Below, piece by piece: positions 31,790 through 42,952 of a stretch of DNA of 64,000 bases (the first letter of the stretch is position 1; each line of letters starts with the position of its first letter). Made by a program: the position numbers and the translations under genes. The stretch is from Megalobrama amblycephala (taxonomy: Eukaryota > Chordata > Actinopteri > Cypriniformes > Xenocyprididae): the NCBI RefSeq assembly GCF_018812025.1, contig NC_063049.1, forward strand, positions 8,158,602 through 8,222,601. The letters are read 5' to 3'. The notes beneath the pieces were generated by a model. That model was given only the letters and a program-made list of their open reading frames with translations. It did no database searches and was not told where the DNA came from.

Positions 31790-32440
31790 AATTTGTATTC
31801 ACATGCCTTGCCCCTTCCAATGAGGTCCTCACCACTTGCACATGGCCCATAAAGACCAAGATGGACGGGTTTTTGTGTTGGACTCTTTAACAGAAGGGAG
31901 TGAGACGGCTTTTGTGCCTGTGGTCACCATTGAGCCCGCTATTGTGAACCCACCTGCACCTGCCCCTCCCCTGTCCACATCTCTGACACAAGGTTCCATA
32001 GACAAGATTGTTGAGAGCATCTTGGAGAAGCAACAGCATCAGCCAGAGCGGAAAAGAAGGTAGACAAAGACATGTCTTGCTTGTGGACAGCCCAAGTCTC
32101 AATATGAGACTGATGGATCCTCCATCCACTTTTTCCACCAGCAAGGGCCTGTGTGCTATTTCTATTGTTCTAAGAAGGTGTATCAAAGTTATGCTGCTGA
32201 GGGACTTTCTAACCTCAAAATGCCTTTTGAAGAATTTGCAAAGACAGAATTTTTCCAGAAAGAGCTGGAGGCCACCAAGAAATGGGTGGAGGAGAAGATG
32301 CAGAAAAAGAGGAAAATTCCAGACACCCAGCAAGCAGCCTGCCTTTTCAGATTCTGCCACATGGTCCTTAAACAGGGACCAAACAGCCCACACATCCATA
32401 CAGGCTTCCCTGGAGTGCAGGGAAATACATTTACTGCCAT
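31790..32440 (+). pseudogene. cysteine-rich multicopy gene, C-terminal region
   Basis: The exon begins after the acceptor TTGTGTTCCAG (31779-31789). Pieces read MAHKDQDGRVFVLDSLTEGS, a proline-rich linker (NPPAPAPPLSTSLTQGSIDK), then, in another frame, TCLACGQPKSQYETDGSSIH and FFHQQGPVCYFYCSKKVYQS with a likely zinc-binding CxxC...H...C, and a Lys/Glu-rich helix EFFQKELEATKKWVEEKMQK. One frameshift lies near 32064. The gene ends against the BEL/Pao LTR at 32475, so any true terminus beyond that has been displaced. Confidence 0.6.
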
Positions 32441-32474
32441 CTAAAGTTTCAGAAGTCTCCTTACTATGAGGCAG

Positions 32475-33116
32475 TGTCAAGTTTTTCAGATTTTCATTTC
32501 AGCTCTGGCCAAACTTGAAAATGGCTTTCAAAGTCTGAAGTATGCAAGAGGACAGCTGATCGAAATTTACCGTTTTATTTACTTCTGTTTGCAGAGGTGG
32601 TGGCAGAAGTAATAGAAGCAGCAGCAGCAGCAGTACAGTAATTGTGTTAGGTTGATAACCTTTAAAAGGTAGATTCACAAAGAAAAGAAAATATGCATTA
32701 ATAAAAATAAAGATATTTAAACTAACATTTAACCACCATTAATCACCATCAACTAAATCAAATGCCTTCAAAGTATATTATGTTGGCAAACTTAAAGCAC
32801 AACTTTCAAACTTAATTTTTCAACACAAATCATACAAAGCTTAGCATCAATCAATACTATAACAAGTTACATCAAATAAGCTGAAACACAATACTGACAT
32901 TTCACAGTTGATATTTTACATTAACATAATTGTTAATGTAAAACATATGCAATTAATGTTTATACCAGTTGCATATTCAGGCTTGAATTTGAGCTGAATG
33001 AGTGAAAATCCTTTGTCTGTCTCCAAACTTTCCACCTGCATGTGCTCTCAGAGGTGCACCACTATATTGTTCCCCTCTGGAAACACAACCTATCAGGTTC
33101 CAGCTTAGCCACCACA
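32475..33116 (-). repeat. BEL/Pao 3' LTR
   Basis: About 642 bp; TGTCAAGTTTTTCAG at the left and GCTTAGCCACCACA at the right on the plus strand. Nearly identical to 40599-41203 apart from small indels, including about 30 bp near 32818-32850 absent from the other LTR. Contains a short AGC repeat (32608-32632). Confidence 0.9.
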
Positions 33117-33180
33117 CTGCCCTCTTCAGGATTTTTTTTTTTTTTTTTTTTTTTTTAACTTGAAGTGTTTTAAGAAAGAG

Positions 33181-34420
33181 TTAATATTCAATCAGTCGTC
33201 TGACATCCCTATGAAGGATTGTAGCAGGGATTTTAGTTGACAGTTTCTTAACTTTATCTCTCTGGACAGGCTTCATAGTTGACCATGGATAGCTGGGGTA
33301 GGTTCTCACATTTACATCTCTTACAATGCCCTTCTTATCTGTGTTGACACCAATGACTCTGGCAAGCCTATACTGACCCCTTAATGCGTTTTGGTCAGCT
33401 AGCCAGACGATATCTCCTATAGCCACATTTCGCTCTTTTGTGTGCCACTTACTCCTCACAAATAGATTAGGTCCTGCCAATTGACTCCAATTTCTCCAGA
33501 ACCAGTTCACTTCAGTTTGAATGACTCTCAACCTTTTATAAGGATAACTTTCAAACTCAAAGCTCCCCAGATCTCCTTTAGGTCTGGTTCTTCCGAGCAG
33601 GAGAGAATTTGGGCTGATATAGTCTACACAGTCTTCCCGGCTCTGAGTTCTGGCATCAATGGGCCTTTCATTAGCGAGGTTGGCAGCCATGTAGAGAAAT
33701 GTTTGAAACTCACTCCATGTGAAGACTCCATCTCCTCCCAGGTTTTGCAAGGCCCGTTTCACAGTGCGAACAGCTGCTTCTGAAGGTCCATTCTTGTGTG
33801 GTGAGTCTGCCAGATGGATTTTCCAACTCCATTCTGTTCCAAATTTTGAAGCCTCATTCTCGAGTTCTGACCTCTGGAATTTGTCCAGGAATAGGTGGAG
33901 TTCCTTCAGGGCAGGTCTGGCTCCCACAAAGTTTTTTTCCAGGGTTGGACCAGAGCTTTCTTGGATGCCCTCTCAATGCTGTGAATCTTTGGTAGGCCAG
34001 GAGAAAACTTTCAGTTAACTGGTCACTGACAACATCTGCATTCATAGCTCTGGATGCCATACAACAGAAGACAATCCCCCATACCTTAAGCTTAACTTTC
34101 TTTCTTACCTCATCCTTCACTTCATAAGGTCCAAATAATTCCACTGTGTATTCAAATGGTCGTGCTGGTGAAGGTCACCCATGATCTGCTGACATTTTCT
34201 TCCTCTAGCTTTTCTGCATGCTACACAGTTGTCAACCACTCTCTTTACTAATTTTCGGCCTTTTATTACCCAAGCTTTCTTTCTCATCCGCAGAAGAGTA
34301 CCTGCTATTTCTTCATAGTTCACACTGTGGGCTTCTTGAGCTAAAAGAGTGGATATCCATGTGTCATATGGTAGAATGGGTACTGCTGTTTTTTCCTTAT
34401 CGAAGATTTGGAACCTTCCT
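33181..34420 (-). pseudogene. BEL/Pao integrase and C-terminal pol domain
   Basis: Minus-strand pieces, N to C: a zinc-binding region with NCVACRKARGRKC (34323-34117); a catalytic-core piece MELFGPYEVKDEV ... FCCMASRAMNADVVSDQ (34144-33854); and a 248-codon frame (33927-33181) with SPHKNGPSEAAVRTVKRALQ (third catalytic Glu), a typical BEL post-integrase domain (RSKWHTKERNVAIGDIVWLA) and a terminal HRDVRRLIEY. The second acidic residue region is damaged by a frameshift near 33927. The C-terminus is abruptly short, apparently through a 20-bp inversion at 33170-33189. Confidence 0.85.
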
Positions 34421-35199
34421 CCACAAACTAAGAGTCATGTCTCTTCATCTCTAAACACTGCAAGTCTGTTGAGAGTGGTTTCTTGGAAGGTTATGCCCTC
34501 CTGAGTCCCAAGTAAGTGGTCTCTCAATGCGTCTTCACATTCTCCAACAGTAAGTACAGCATGTTTAACCCATCCTCTGTTGAAGGAAATTCCTACCACT
34601 TTGACTTCCTAGAGGTTAAATTCTTTCTCAATACCATCTTTCATTTCATTGCAGCTCTCCATATCCAGGCAATGACTCCATATCCAGGCAGCTTCGTCAG
34701 GCTACTGAACTTCCTGGTATCAATGAGCTTTGTTACTGCAAAGTTAGCTGGTGCTCTTCGGATTCCAGACTCTGGATCTTTTTTATCCGAGTTATTTTCC
34801 AGTGGACAACCTGTGTCTTTATCCTCCTCACCTCTTAATGAAGATTTTAACACTGCTTTGGCACTGTTTTGATTCCTTTTCGCCAGTGCTCTGGTCATTG
34901 CTGCAGAAAATGATTTTCTTTGGAGCTTGTCTATGCTTTCTTTATTAGATGCAGCAACTTCTTTGGCTGATTTTTTTCAGCCATTCTTCTACATGTTGCC
35001 TCAGGAACTCAACCCATTCTGCCACGCAGAATTTTCCTTAAGGTCTTCTGGTGTTGCTCCCCTTGTTATGATGTCAGCCACATTTAGATCTCCTGGGATC
35101 CACCATCAGTCTTCAGCAGACCCGACTTTCTGAATCTCTCCAACCCTGTTTACAAAAAAAGGCCTGGTAACCATAACGGTCTCTTTGGATTGCTCCTAA

Positions 35200-36540
35200 C
35201 ACAGTTTAGCTATCCAGTAGATGGAACCATCGATCAATCTCTATTTTACTGTGCTCTTCAATGTATTTTCTGAGTCGTACTGTGAAGACTGCACCACATA
35301 TTTCAGCTTTGACCGCTTCTCCTTTTTGATCTAATGGTGACAGATTTGCTTTGGACTCAACCAATCCGGCTTGGACACCCGTTTCTGTCTCCCACCTGAA
35401 GTACACCACAGCTCCGTAACTCTTGTCACTTCCATCAGAGAATGTTACTCCCCAAGGCTTCCCAATCCAGTTGGCTGGTGTGAGGCTTCTATGGAAAGTG
35501 ACTTGGCTGAGGCAAACGTATTCCTCAAAGAGCTGAATGGCTTCTTGGGTAAGACATCTGGTTCCAGCTTCCTGAAATTGCTCTTCTTACCAGAATGGCA
35601 CCCTTTTGCTTAGCAGGTGTGATTAAACCTATCGGGTCATAAAGGCTAGCTACTTGGCTTAACAGCTCTCTTATAGTTAGTGGTTTGGAGTTTTTCCTCT
35701 CACCTCTTCTAAAAGGAGATTTTTTTCCAACTCTCATTTTCTTCTTCCTCTTTGAGAAGTTGATTGAGGTCATTTGATATAGTTTGTCCTCTTCAACAAG
35801 ATATCCAACTCCCAGGGCTTTATTACCTTCTCTCTTCATTTGATTTGGGAGAATAAGCACTTTTCCCACTGATCCTTATCCGTTTCTGATACATGCTCCT
35901 GCCTCCCACTTTGGCCTGATCGGACCCATGGTTTGAGGAAGAATCCACCAGCTTTTAGGATTACTTCCACCCCTTTGGTGATTTCATCTAGCCTATTCCT
36001 GTCATTGTGGGAAGTCAGTATATCATCAACATACGAATCCTCTTCCAGGATCCTACTCTCCTCCTTCAGGCGAGCTCAGGTAGTTTTGCGGTTTCTCTCA
36101 TGGCCAGTTGTGCGATGCACCCTGCTGGTCGATCTCCAATATTTACTCAGGTAATGACATACTCTTCTATTTCTCCATTTTCTGTGTCTCCACAGAAATC
36201 TATGGAGGTGCATCTCTATATTGTCTAACCACATAGAATTGTAATTTTTGTTTGATATCACCAAGGGCCACATGCACACCTCTCCTGAACCTAAGGAGAA
36301 CTGCTCGGATTGGATTGAGAACATCAGTCCCCTTCAGCAGTAGGTCATAAATGCTGAGTCCCTTAAACTTCTGGCTGCTGTTCCATACAAGACATACAGG
36401 TGTTGTCACAGAATGAAGGTTAGGTGCTACCAAGTGACTTATATACCACACTGGTCCTTTCCAGCTGGCAATGGTCTCTTTTGCGAGTTTCTTTGCAGCT
36501 CCTCTTTCCACCATTTCATGGACTTGAGCTGCATATGCTC
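35200..36540 (-). pseudogene. BEL/Pao reverse transcriptase and RNase H
   Basis: On the minus strand, WKGPVWYISHLVAPNLHSVT and LVWNSSQKFKGLSIYDLLLK (36514-36200) form the RT finger region. The catalytic YVDD is encoded at 36033-36022 within DSYVDDILTSHND. GVGYLVEEDKLYQMTSINFS and RELLSQVASLYDPIGLITPA follow (35869-35525). RNase H shows SDGSDKSYGAVVYFRWETE (Asp at about 35436). Frames change several times, so no intact enzyme is encoded. The product would copy the element's RNA to DNA in cytoplasmic particles. Confidence 0.85.
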
Positions 36541-36579
36541 TCTGCCACTCTGGTTCTTTCTTAAGTTGCTTCTCAGTCC

Positions 36580-37230
36580 TTAAAAAGTGGTCTCCACTCC
36601 ACTCCTGTTGTTAGGCAGACAAATTGGGTCTTTGATCCAAGTGTACTTTGTATCCCAATGAGGTTGATCACTATGTTCATCTGCTCTCACATATGTTAGA
36701 CCTTTCTTTATGACTTTCAGTTCTCTTTCTTCACTTAGAGTCATTTCCTTGCCTCCCGGCTGACAATTGCCACACCAGCATCCTCCACACTTGGGTTCAC
36801 ATGCTGCTCCGATGCTGTCCCATTTCCACCACTCTAAAAACTCTTTGCCAGCAACTTTGGTTTCAGCTTTGAACTCTTGTGCTTCTGTGATTTCTTGATA
36901 CCTCACTGTGGATGCTCTCATGGGTCGAGCAAAATGTGGTTCAAATTTGTGCATAGCCATATCTATCTTTTCAAAGAGATCAGGATGTGATCCCCCAACA
37001 GTCTTCCCCAATGGGCCTTCCCATAAGACAAGGTCTCCAATTACCTTCACTCTTTGTGGAGCAAGTCTTCCCTCATGGTGACTTATCAGCAGCTCAATGG
37101 TTTTTGGTCTTTTCAAATCTTCAAGTTTAACTTCTGGGAAGAATTTCTTGAGTTGTTCAGGCCTGACTACCTTGTGCACCTTGGCAATTTCATCCAAATC
37201 ATAGCAAACAAGTTCATGAGCTCTTTCCAT
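36580..37230 (-). pseudogene. BEL/Pao pol N-terminal linker domain
   Basis: A 216-codon open frame on the minus strand, the longest pol piece near the LINE insertion. It reads MERAHELVCYDLDEIAKVHK, PEQLKKFFPEVKLEDLKRPK, and a cysteine-rich CEPKCGGCWCGNCQPGG cluster before the RT, as in other fish BEL elements. The Met is not a real start: the frame is cut off here by the LINE. Confidence 0.8.
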
Positions 37231-37232
37231 GC

Positions 37233-38565
37233 CTGCAGGCCAAGACGTAAATTAAGTAAAATAAAAAAATGGTTGGATAGTAATAAGTTATCGTTAAATT
37301 TAAATAAGACTAAAGTAATGACATTTGGAAGTTGCAAAAATGTTTCAGAATTACAAATAAAGATAGACGGTGTCCAAATTGAAAATGTAAATGAGAATAA
37401 ATTTTTAGGCGTAATAATGGATAATAAATTATCATGGAAAGCCCACATCAGACATATAAGAACAAAAATTTCCAAAACCCTCTCAATTATTAATAAAGTT
37501 AAACAATTCCTTGATCATAATACTCTCCGCACATTATACTGCTCCTTGGTACTCCCCTACTTCACCTATTGTGTTGAAGTGTGGGGAAACAATTATCAAG
37601 GCTCAATATATCCACTAGTTATACTACAAAAGCGAGCAGTAAGGATCATACATAAGGCTGATTTTTTAGAACATAGTAATATTTTATTTTTTCAATCTAA
37701 ACTGTTAAAAATCCATGACCTTATAAAATATTATACAATACAAATTTTATTCAAAGCATTCAATATGTTGTTACCAAGTAACTTACAAAAGTATTTTACT
37801 GTCAGAGAGAGAGCTTATAGTCTGAGAGGTTACGGAAATTTTATATTACCGAAGGTTAGAACCATCCGAAAGAGTTTTTGTGTGTCTTTATGTGGGGTGA
37901 AAATGTGGAATGGTCTGGATCTCCAACACAAGCAATGTCCAAATATTCACAGATTTAAGTCGCTTTATAAACAGTTGGTCTGGTCACAATACAGGGATGG
38001 TGGGGTCTAAATGGCCTCATGTGATAGTCTAGTCATGGATCTTATCTTACCATTGTTGGTATGTGATGGTGTTGTAATATGTATGTATGTACTACAATCT
38101 CTAAGATAAATAATTATTTATTGTCTTAGTATAGTCATGGATCTTACCATTGTTGGTATGTGATGGTGTTGCAATATGTATGGGTAGATTACAATCTTTA
38201 AGATAATGAATTATTTTTGTTTTGTGGTTATATTTGTTGTGTGTGTGCATGTGTAGGTATGCATACATATAGTGGAAATTACTCTCAATTTATTATTATT
38301 TTTTTTTATTTTCTTTGGAGTTTGGTGACTACTTGGTTTGATGAAAGTTGTCTTTAAGGAAGCGGTTATGCTTGCGTGACATGTTTTTGTATGAGAGATG
38401 GGGGTGGGATTAAATAAGTTTTCTTCTTCCCACTCCTTTTCGAGCTGATGTGATATAAATTATTTGTTGACATGATCGGAGAGACATGTACCATGTCTTT
38501 GGACGTATGTAAATTTGTTTTATTGATGTATTTTTGTTTTTTTGTTTGATTGCTCGAAATGAATA

Positions 38566-38601
<36 letters not shown>
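37233..38601 (+). mobile_element. 5'-truncated LINE (jockey-superfamily, L2/Rex1-like) inside BEL/Pao
   Basis: Carries only the end of a reverse transcriptase on the plus strand, a 3'UTR, and a terminal (GAAA)n tract (about 38566-38601) following AATGAATAAAG, the microsatellite tail typical of CR1/L2/Rex-type LINEs. It separates the protease and pol linker of the BEL element. Instead of a direct target duplication, a 17-bp sequence is inverted across it. Confidence 0.8.
37240..38010 (+). pseudogene. LINE reverse transcriptase C-terminal part
   Basis: Open through about 256 codons: LSKIKKWLDSNKLSLNLNKT, then KFLGVIMDNKLSWKAHI (the KFLG block after the RT palm), LYCSLVLPYFTYCVEVWGN, ILQKRAVRIIHKAD, and the tail VKMWNGLD and HRFKSLYKQLVWS. 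The upstream palm with the FADD motif is missing, so the copy is dead on arrival through 5' truncation, but the remaining frame has no stop, suggesting recent insertion. The apparent 318-codon frame begins in BEL sequence and is a read-through. Confidence 0.85.
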
Positions 38602-38618
38602 AACTTGTTTGCTATGAT

Positions 38619-38990
38619 CCTCACTCTGAGAAAGTACCTTCTGGTTTTGACTTTCATGTTCATTCCTCCAACTCCATGAACGATTAAAATAATCTTTTCA
38701 CTCCTCAGATTTAATCTTCTGGCAGCTTTCTGGGTAATATAGTTTGTGTCTGATGCCAAGTCAATCAAAGTCCCGATCTTTTCTTTTGCATTGGCAGTTA
38801 CCTTCAATAGCATTAAAATCACAGGTAGCTCTTCCAGTGCACTTAACTCCATCACTCTTGATTGATTCTTACAAACACAGTTTGTTTTTGCAGTGCTGTT
38901 GGTAAAAGCCTTTCTGAATTTTTCTACCATCTCTGGTGAGAGTTCAGATATGATTTTTTCTTGTTCCTCTGTGAACTGATGCTTTTTCAC
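38619..38990 (-). pseudogene. BEL/Pao retropepsin-like protease region
   Basis: The minus-strand frame 38990-38520 includes VILMLLKVTANAKEKIGTLI, then DLASDTNYITQKAARRLNLR and ILIVHGVGGMNMKVKTRRYF. The LIDLASDTNYI segment has the Asp-x-x-Ser/Thr layout of the BEL aspartic protease (DUF1758-type), though Leu-Ala replaces the usual Ser/Thr-Gly spacing. Beyond RRYFLRVR the frame runs into the LINE. The upstream part links to gag. Confidence 0.75.
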
Positions 38991-39099
38991 ATTAGACTTT
39001 CCTCCTTTTTCTGCCTCACTACTTTTGAAGTCTCCCTTCAGGCAAAGAAAGAAATGATGATCTGGAGAGTTAATTTTCTAACAGTCCTTGTTCCTACAC

Positions 39100-40496
39100 A
39101 ATTATCTTTACATTCACCATCTTCATCATGGCATACCAGGCAATTATTACATGCTCCCAGCTTTTCCACAGCATTCAGCTTATCACCAGGCTTCAATTCC
39201 TTGAACCACTCCCGGTGCTTCTCATCTCCACAAACGACAAATCCACTTTTCCTTGTGGACCTTGTGGAAGCATTTTTTCCATATGCTGTTTCTTTTCTGG
39301 CTTTTCACTTGCTCCCAATTGCTCTAATGGAGTGACGCCATTTGCTGGTTTGACCATGAAAACAAGACAGCCTCTTTTCATGTTGTCAGGTAACTTGCTT
39401 TCTATTGATTTGATCACTAGAGAGTTGTTAATGGCTCCTGTGTTGCCATGCTCTGTGAGGTCATCCAGGGCCTTCTCTAAACATTGGATCAAGTCAATGA
39501 CTTTTCTCAGCTGATTTGCTCTTAAAATGGGGATTTTTGTCTAGATCTTCAATTATTTCCAAGGCAATTGTGGACTTGTTTCCATATCTGTTCACAAGCA
39601 CTCAGAATATATGTCTTCAGCAGTGTTGTAGGTAAACAAATGGAGGTTTTTGCACAATCTATAATCTATGCTGTCCAAGAGTTGGATCTTTTTTACTTCA
39701 TCTGAGCCAGTTGGCTTCCCCTGCTTTTGCAGACTTTCCCAGTCTCTCTTCCATCGATGGAAATTCCTTTTGCATCCACTGAACTTAGGTAAACTGGTTG
39801 GCTTTATTCTCAGCGTTCACTCTTGCTCGATCTCTTTCGTCCTCTGCTATTCTTTGTGCTATGATGAATTCTGCCTTCCTTGCTTCAAGACTGATGCTGA
39901 ATGCTTTCAGATTCTTCATTCTAGTTTCCAGACTGGGTTTTTCTGCTGCTGGAATCCACACCTCTCAAACTGCAAAGTTTGTGATTGCACCTTGGATTTT
40001 TCCCTTCGCATCATTCAGCTGGATGATGCGAAGGGAAATTCAACTCATAGCCATCTTTGTTTACAGCGATAGTAGGTATTGCAGCAGCTATATCACAGGC
40101 TCTTTCTGCTTCTTGGATTGCTGTTATAATCTCATCTTCCCCATATCTCGACCATAAGTTGGACAGGACGATTTTCCTGACCTCTTCCAATCTTACTTCG
40201 CATTCATGGATTGCCTTTTCTAAATCAGCTTGCTGCTGCTTACCAAGTTCAGCATCTTCACCATCTGCCATGTCAGCTTCAATGTCTGCCAGTAGACCAG
40301 CTCTATATTCATCGTTTGAGTTGCTGACATTCCTTACCTCAGAAAGGAGCTTCTTGAACTCCTCTTGTAGATCACTTTTTGTCATATATTTCACTCCCCT
40401 GCTAAGGAAGTTTGCTTGTTTGCTGAATGCACTTTTGGCTAAGGTTCTGTCTTGCTTCAGCTGCTTCACTGCTTTCCCAAGAGCTTCTTGCGTCAT
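39100..40496 (-). pseudogene. BEL/Pao gag
   Basis: An ATG at 40496-40494 opens a 161-codon Lys/Glu-rich helical frame (MTQEALGKAVKQLKQDRTLA) with SDLQEEFKKLLSEVRNVS and a long acidic coiled-coil-like region. After frame breaks near 40010, further gag pieces follow (RIQCLEKALDDLTEHG-like 39492-39193), and a Cys/His knuckle region near 39160-39100 reads ACNNCLVCHDEDGECKDNC. Gag would package element RNA. A 21-bp exact inverted repeat around 40010-40028 (GCATCATTCAGCTGGATGATGC) marks one breakpoint. Confidence 0.75.
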
Positions 40497-40598
40497 CGTG
40501 AGGTGATTTCAGATGCTTCTGCCCCTTCTGCTTTGACAACTTTGAGATTTTTTTAGGCCTTTAATTCTTTTGTCTCCCTTGTCACGCTGGTTATCAAC

Positions 40599-41203
40599 TG
40601 TCAAGTTTTTCAGATTTTCATTTCAGCTCTGCCTAAACTTGAAAATGGCTTTCAAAGTCTGAAGGATGCAAGAGGACAACTCATCAAACTTTACTGTTTT
40701 TTTTACTTCTGTTGGCAGAAGTAACAGAAGAAGCAGCAGTACAGTAGTTGCGTTAGGTTGATAACCTTTAAAAGGTAGTTTCACAAAGAAAACAAAAAAA
40801 ATATGCATTAATATAAACAAAGATATTTAAACTAACATTTAACCACCATTAATCACCATCAACTAAATCAAATGCCTTGAGAGTATATTATGTTGACAAA
40901 CTTAAAGCACAACTTTCAAACTTAATTTGAATTTCGCTTCAATCAATACAAGTTCCATCAAATAAGCTGAAACACAATACTGACATTTCAAAGTTGATAT
41001 TTTACATTAACATAATTGTTCATGTAAAATATATGTAATTAATGTTCATACCAGTTGCGTATTCAGGCTTGAATTTGAGCTGAATGAGTGAAAGTCCTTT
41101 GTCTGTCTCCAAACTTTTCCACCTGCATGTGCTCTCAGAGGTGCACCACTATATTGTTCCCCTCTGGAAACACAACCTATCGGGTTCCAGCTTAGCCACC
41201 ACA
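40599..41203 (-). repeat. BEL/Pao 5' LTR (also 3' LTR of an adjoining remnant)
   Basis: TGTCAAGTTTTTCAG at the left, CTTAGCCACCACA at the right on the plus strand; homologous over its whole length to 32475-33116. Immediately right of it lies CTGCCCTCTTCAGGATT, which is polypurine-tract sequence that should only occur upstream of a 3' LTR. Confidence 0.88.
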
Positions 41204-41290
41204 CTGCCCTCTTCAGGATTTATTTATTTATTTATTTTTTAACTTGAAGTGAATATTAACTCTTTCTTAACGCAACAGGCAAAGATGGGT
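41204..41290 (-). repeat. 3' tail of a second, tandem BEL/Pao copy
   Basis: CTGCCCTCTTCAGGATT, a T-rich run and AACTTGAAGTG (41204-41251) match 33117-33167 just inside the left LTR. The next 20 bp (41251-41270) are the exact reverse complement of 33170-33189. In coding orientation the following bases could encode the end of pol. So this LTR appears to be shared by two tandem copies, the second mostly deleted. Confidence 0.75.
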
Positions 41291-41760
41291 GGAAGAAAAG
41301 AAGAAATGATTTACATGTGTATATACTTCAAAAGGGTAAATTGTTTAATTGTTCTGCATGTTTATACATAGTGCTCTCTTGTTCACAGTCATGCTTGTTA
41401 TTTCTACAGGTGTATTTGAAGACTGACCTTAAATGTTCCATTTTATTTCTAAAAAACATTTTATGATTACATTTCTCACTTTTACATTTGTGTAAAATAA
41501 TTATAATAACAATAATGCTATATATTTGTATCCTTATACCCTATATCCTATAGATCTGCTCCCCGCTCAGCATTCCTGCTGTCACCCATGCCAGCATCAG
41601 GCAGATGCCCCCTTTTGGGTCAAGTTTATTTGTCTTTTTAAAGTATAACTGGTCCTTCTTAATAGGTGTTTGCTTGTCATTTTTATTTAGGCATTGTAAC
41701 TGGCTTTGACTCTTTAATTATAGTTCTCACATTTGTGTAAATCCTGAGACATGTAAAAAC
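41291..41760. other. spacer, nothing certain
   Basis: It might hold displaced remains of the interrupted multicopy gene (a possible acceptor CCTATAG at 41547-41553 before CTGCTCCCCGCTCAGC), but I cannot support a call. Confidence 0.35.
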
Positions 41761-42117
41761 TAGAGCTGTCAAACGATTAATCAGGATTAATTGCATACAA
41801 AATAAAAGTTTGAGTTTGCCTAATATATGTGGGTGTACTGTGTGTAATTATTATGTATATATAAATACAAACACATCCATGTATATATTTGAGAAATAAT
41901 TACAAGTATATGTATTTATTTATATTTTTATATAATATATATTATACATAAATACATTTTTTTGTACATAAATAACATATTTCTCTTAAATATATACATT
42001 GATTTGTGTGTATTTATATATGCATATTATTTACACACATTACTCACACATATATTATGCAAATTCAAACTTTTATTTTGTATGTGATTAATCGCGATTA
42101 ATCGTTTGACAGCCCTA
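41761..42117. mobile_element. non-autonomous element with AGNGCTGTCAAACGATTAATC ends
   Basis: The left TAGAGCTGTCAAACGATTAA and the right TTAATCGTTTGACAGCCCTA are inverted; the interior is AT-rich with ATTATTTAC/ATATATG repeats and a weak inverted symmetry throughout. A well-known teleost MITE; 357 bp, no protein. Confidence 0.85.
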
Positions 42118-42624
42118 GAAAAAAACATTTAAATATTTGTATAGAGGGGCCAGGTTTTAATTTTTTTATTCAGTGTGAGATTGCTAAAGGTATATATTGT
42201 CAAGAGTTGTCTTTATCTTCCTCTATATTGTTATTTTGTATTGATATTTACTATTCTTAAAAAGTGCTTAAAGCATTTACAGTTTTTTTCGATTGCTAAA
42301 CGACAGTGGGCACAACTGGAGTCACATGTGCAAAACTCTAACTACAGTCTGCACAGCAGCAGTTCATGTGGACCAAACCCTAGTTCGTTTTTCATTGCTT
42401 GAACACAGTTTTCAAAACTCTACACACTTATTCCATGACTTTAACCACAACCTGCACAACACTGTGGATTTACAGCACTTTGTTCAAATGCTAACACACT
42501 GCTGTCAAAACTGTGAACCACACATTCAAAACAGAACAGATTTCAGCCTTGTGCCTTTCAAACACTGCTGATTGCAATTTCAGCTGAAAGGCTAAGCAGG
42601 TGTCTTGTTTTAGACTTGTTTTAG

Positions 42625-42685
<61 letters not shown>

Positions 42686-42952
42686 TATAGTTTCTACCTT
42701 TTTTTCTCATTACTGTAATTCCGTAAATTACTACAGACTATTGAATCAAACTGCTAATTTTTATTTACCTTAAAGAATTGTTATGTTCTAAAAATTTAAA
42801 TAAATCGACTTCCGGTTTGGCGATGTAAGAGAGAGCAGCAGCGACGAGGTCCTCCCAACCACACTCCATTTAAACATACTTAGCGTCTTCTTTTGCCATC
42901 TGATTGCTTTGCAACGTGAAATATAAGAACTACACTTAGTTCAGAAAGCGAA

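Larger units (their letters stand above)
32475..41203 (-). mobile_element. BEL/Pao LTR retrotransposon, degenerate, with nested LINE
   Basis: Two LTRs in direct orientation (32475-33116 and 40599-41203) enclose minus-strand gag, protease, reverse transcriptase, RNase H and integrase fragments in the order typical of BEL/Pao. In coding orientation the LTR starts TGTGGTGGCTAAG and ends AACTTGACA. The purine tract CCTGAAGAGGGCAG (33130-33117) directly precedes the 3' LTR and is the likely polypurine tract; GTTGATAACCAGCGTGAC (40598-40581) follows the 5' LTR and is the candidate primer-binding region. Many stops and frameshifts, and a 1.37-kb LINE, interrupt it. There is no matching target duplication because the right side adjoins a second element remnant. 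Confidence 0.9.

Noticed and set aside
37054..38010. 318-codon open frame as a single gene
   Set aside because: Its first 60 codons are antisense BEL sequence; only the LINE part from about 37240 is real coding.
40057..40506. 149-codon plus-strand frame
   Set aside because: Antisense shadow of the BEL gag frame.
32475..41203. Intact, infectious-type retrovirus
   Set aside because: Domain order and motifs are BEL/Pao retrotransposon, no envelope frame is visible, and all coding parts are broken.
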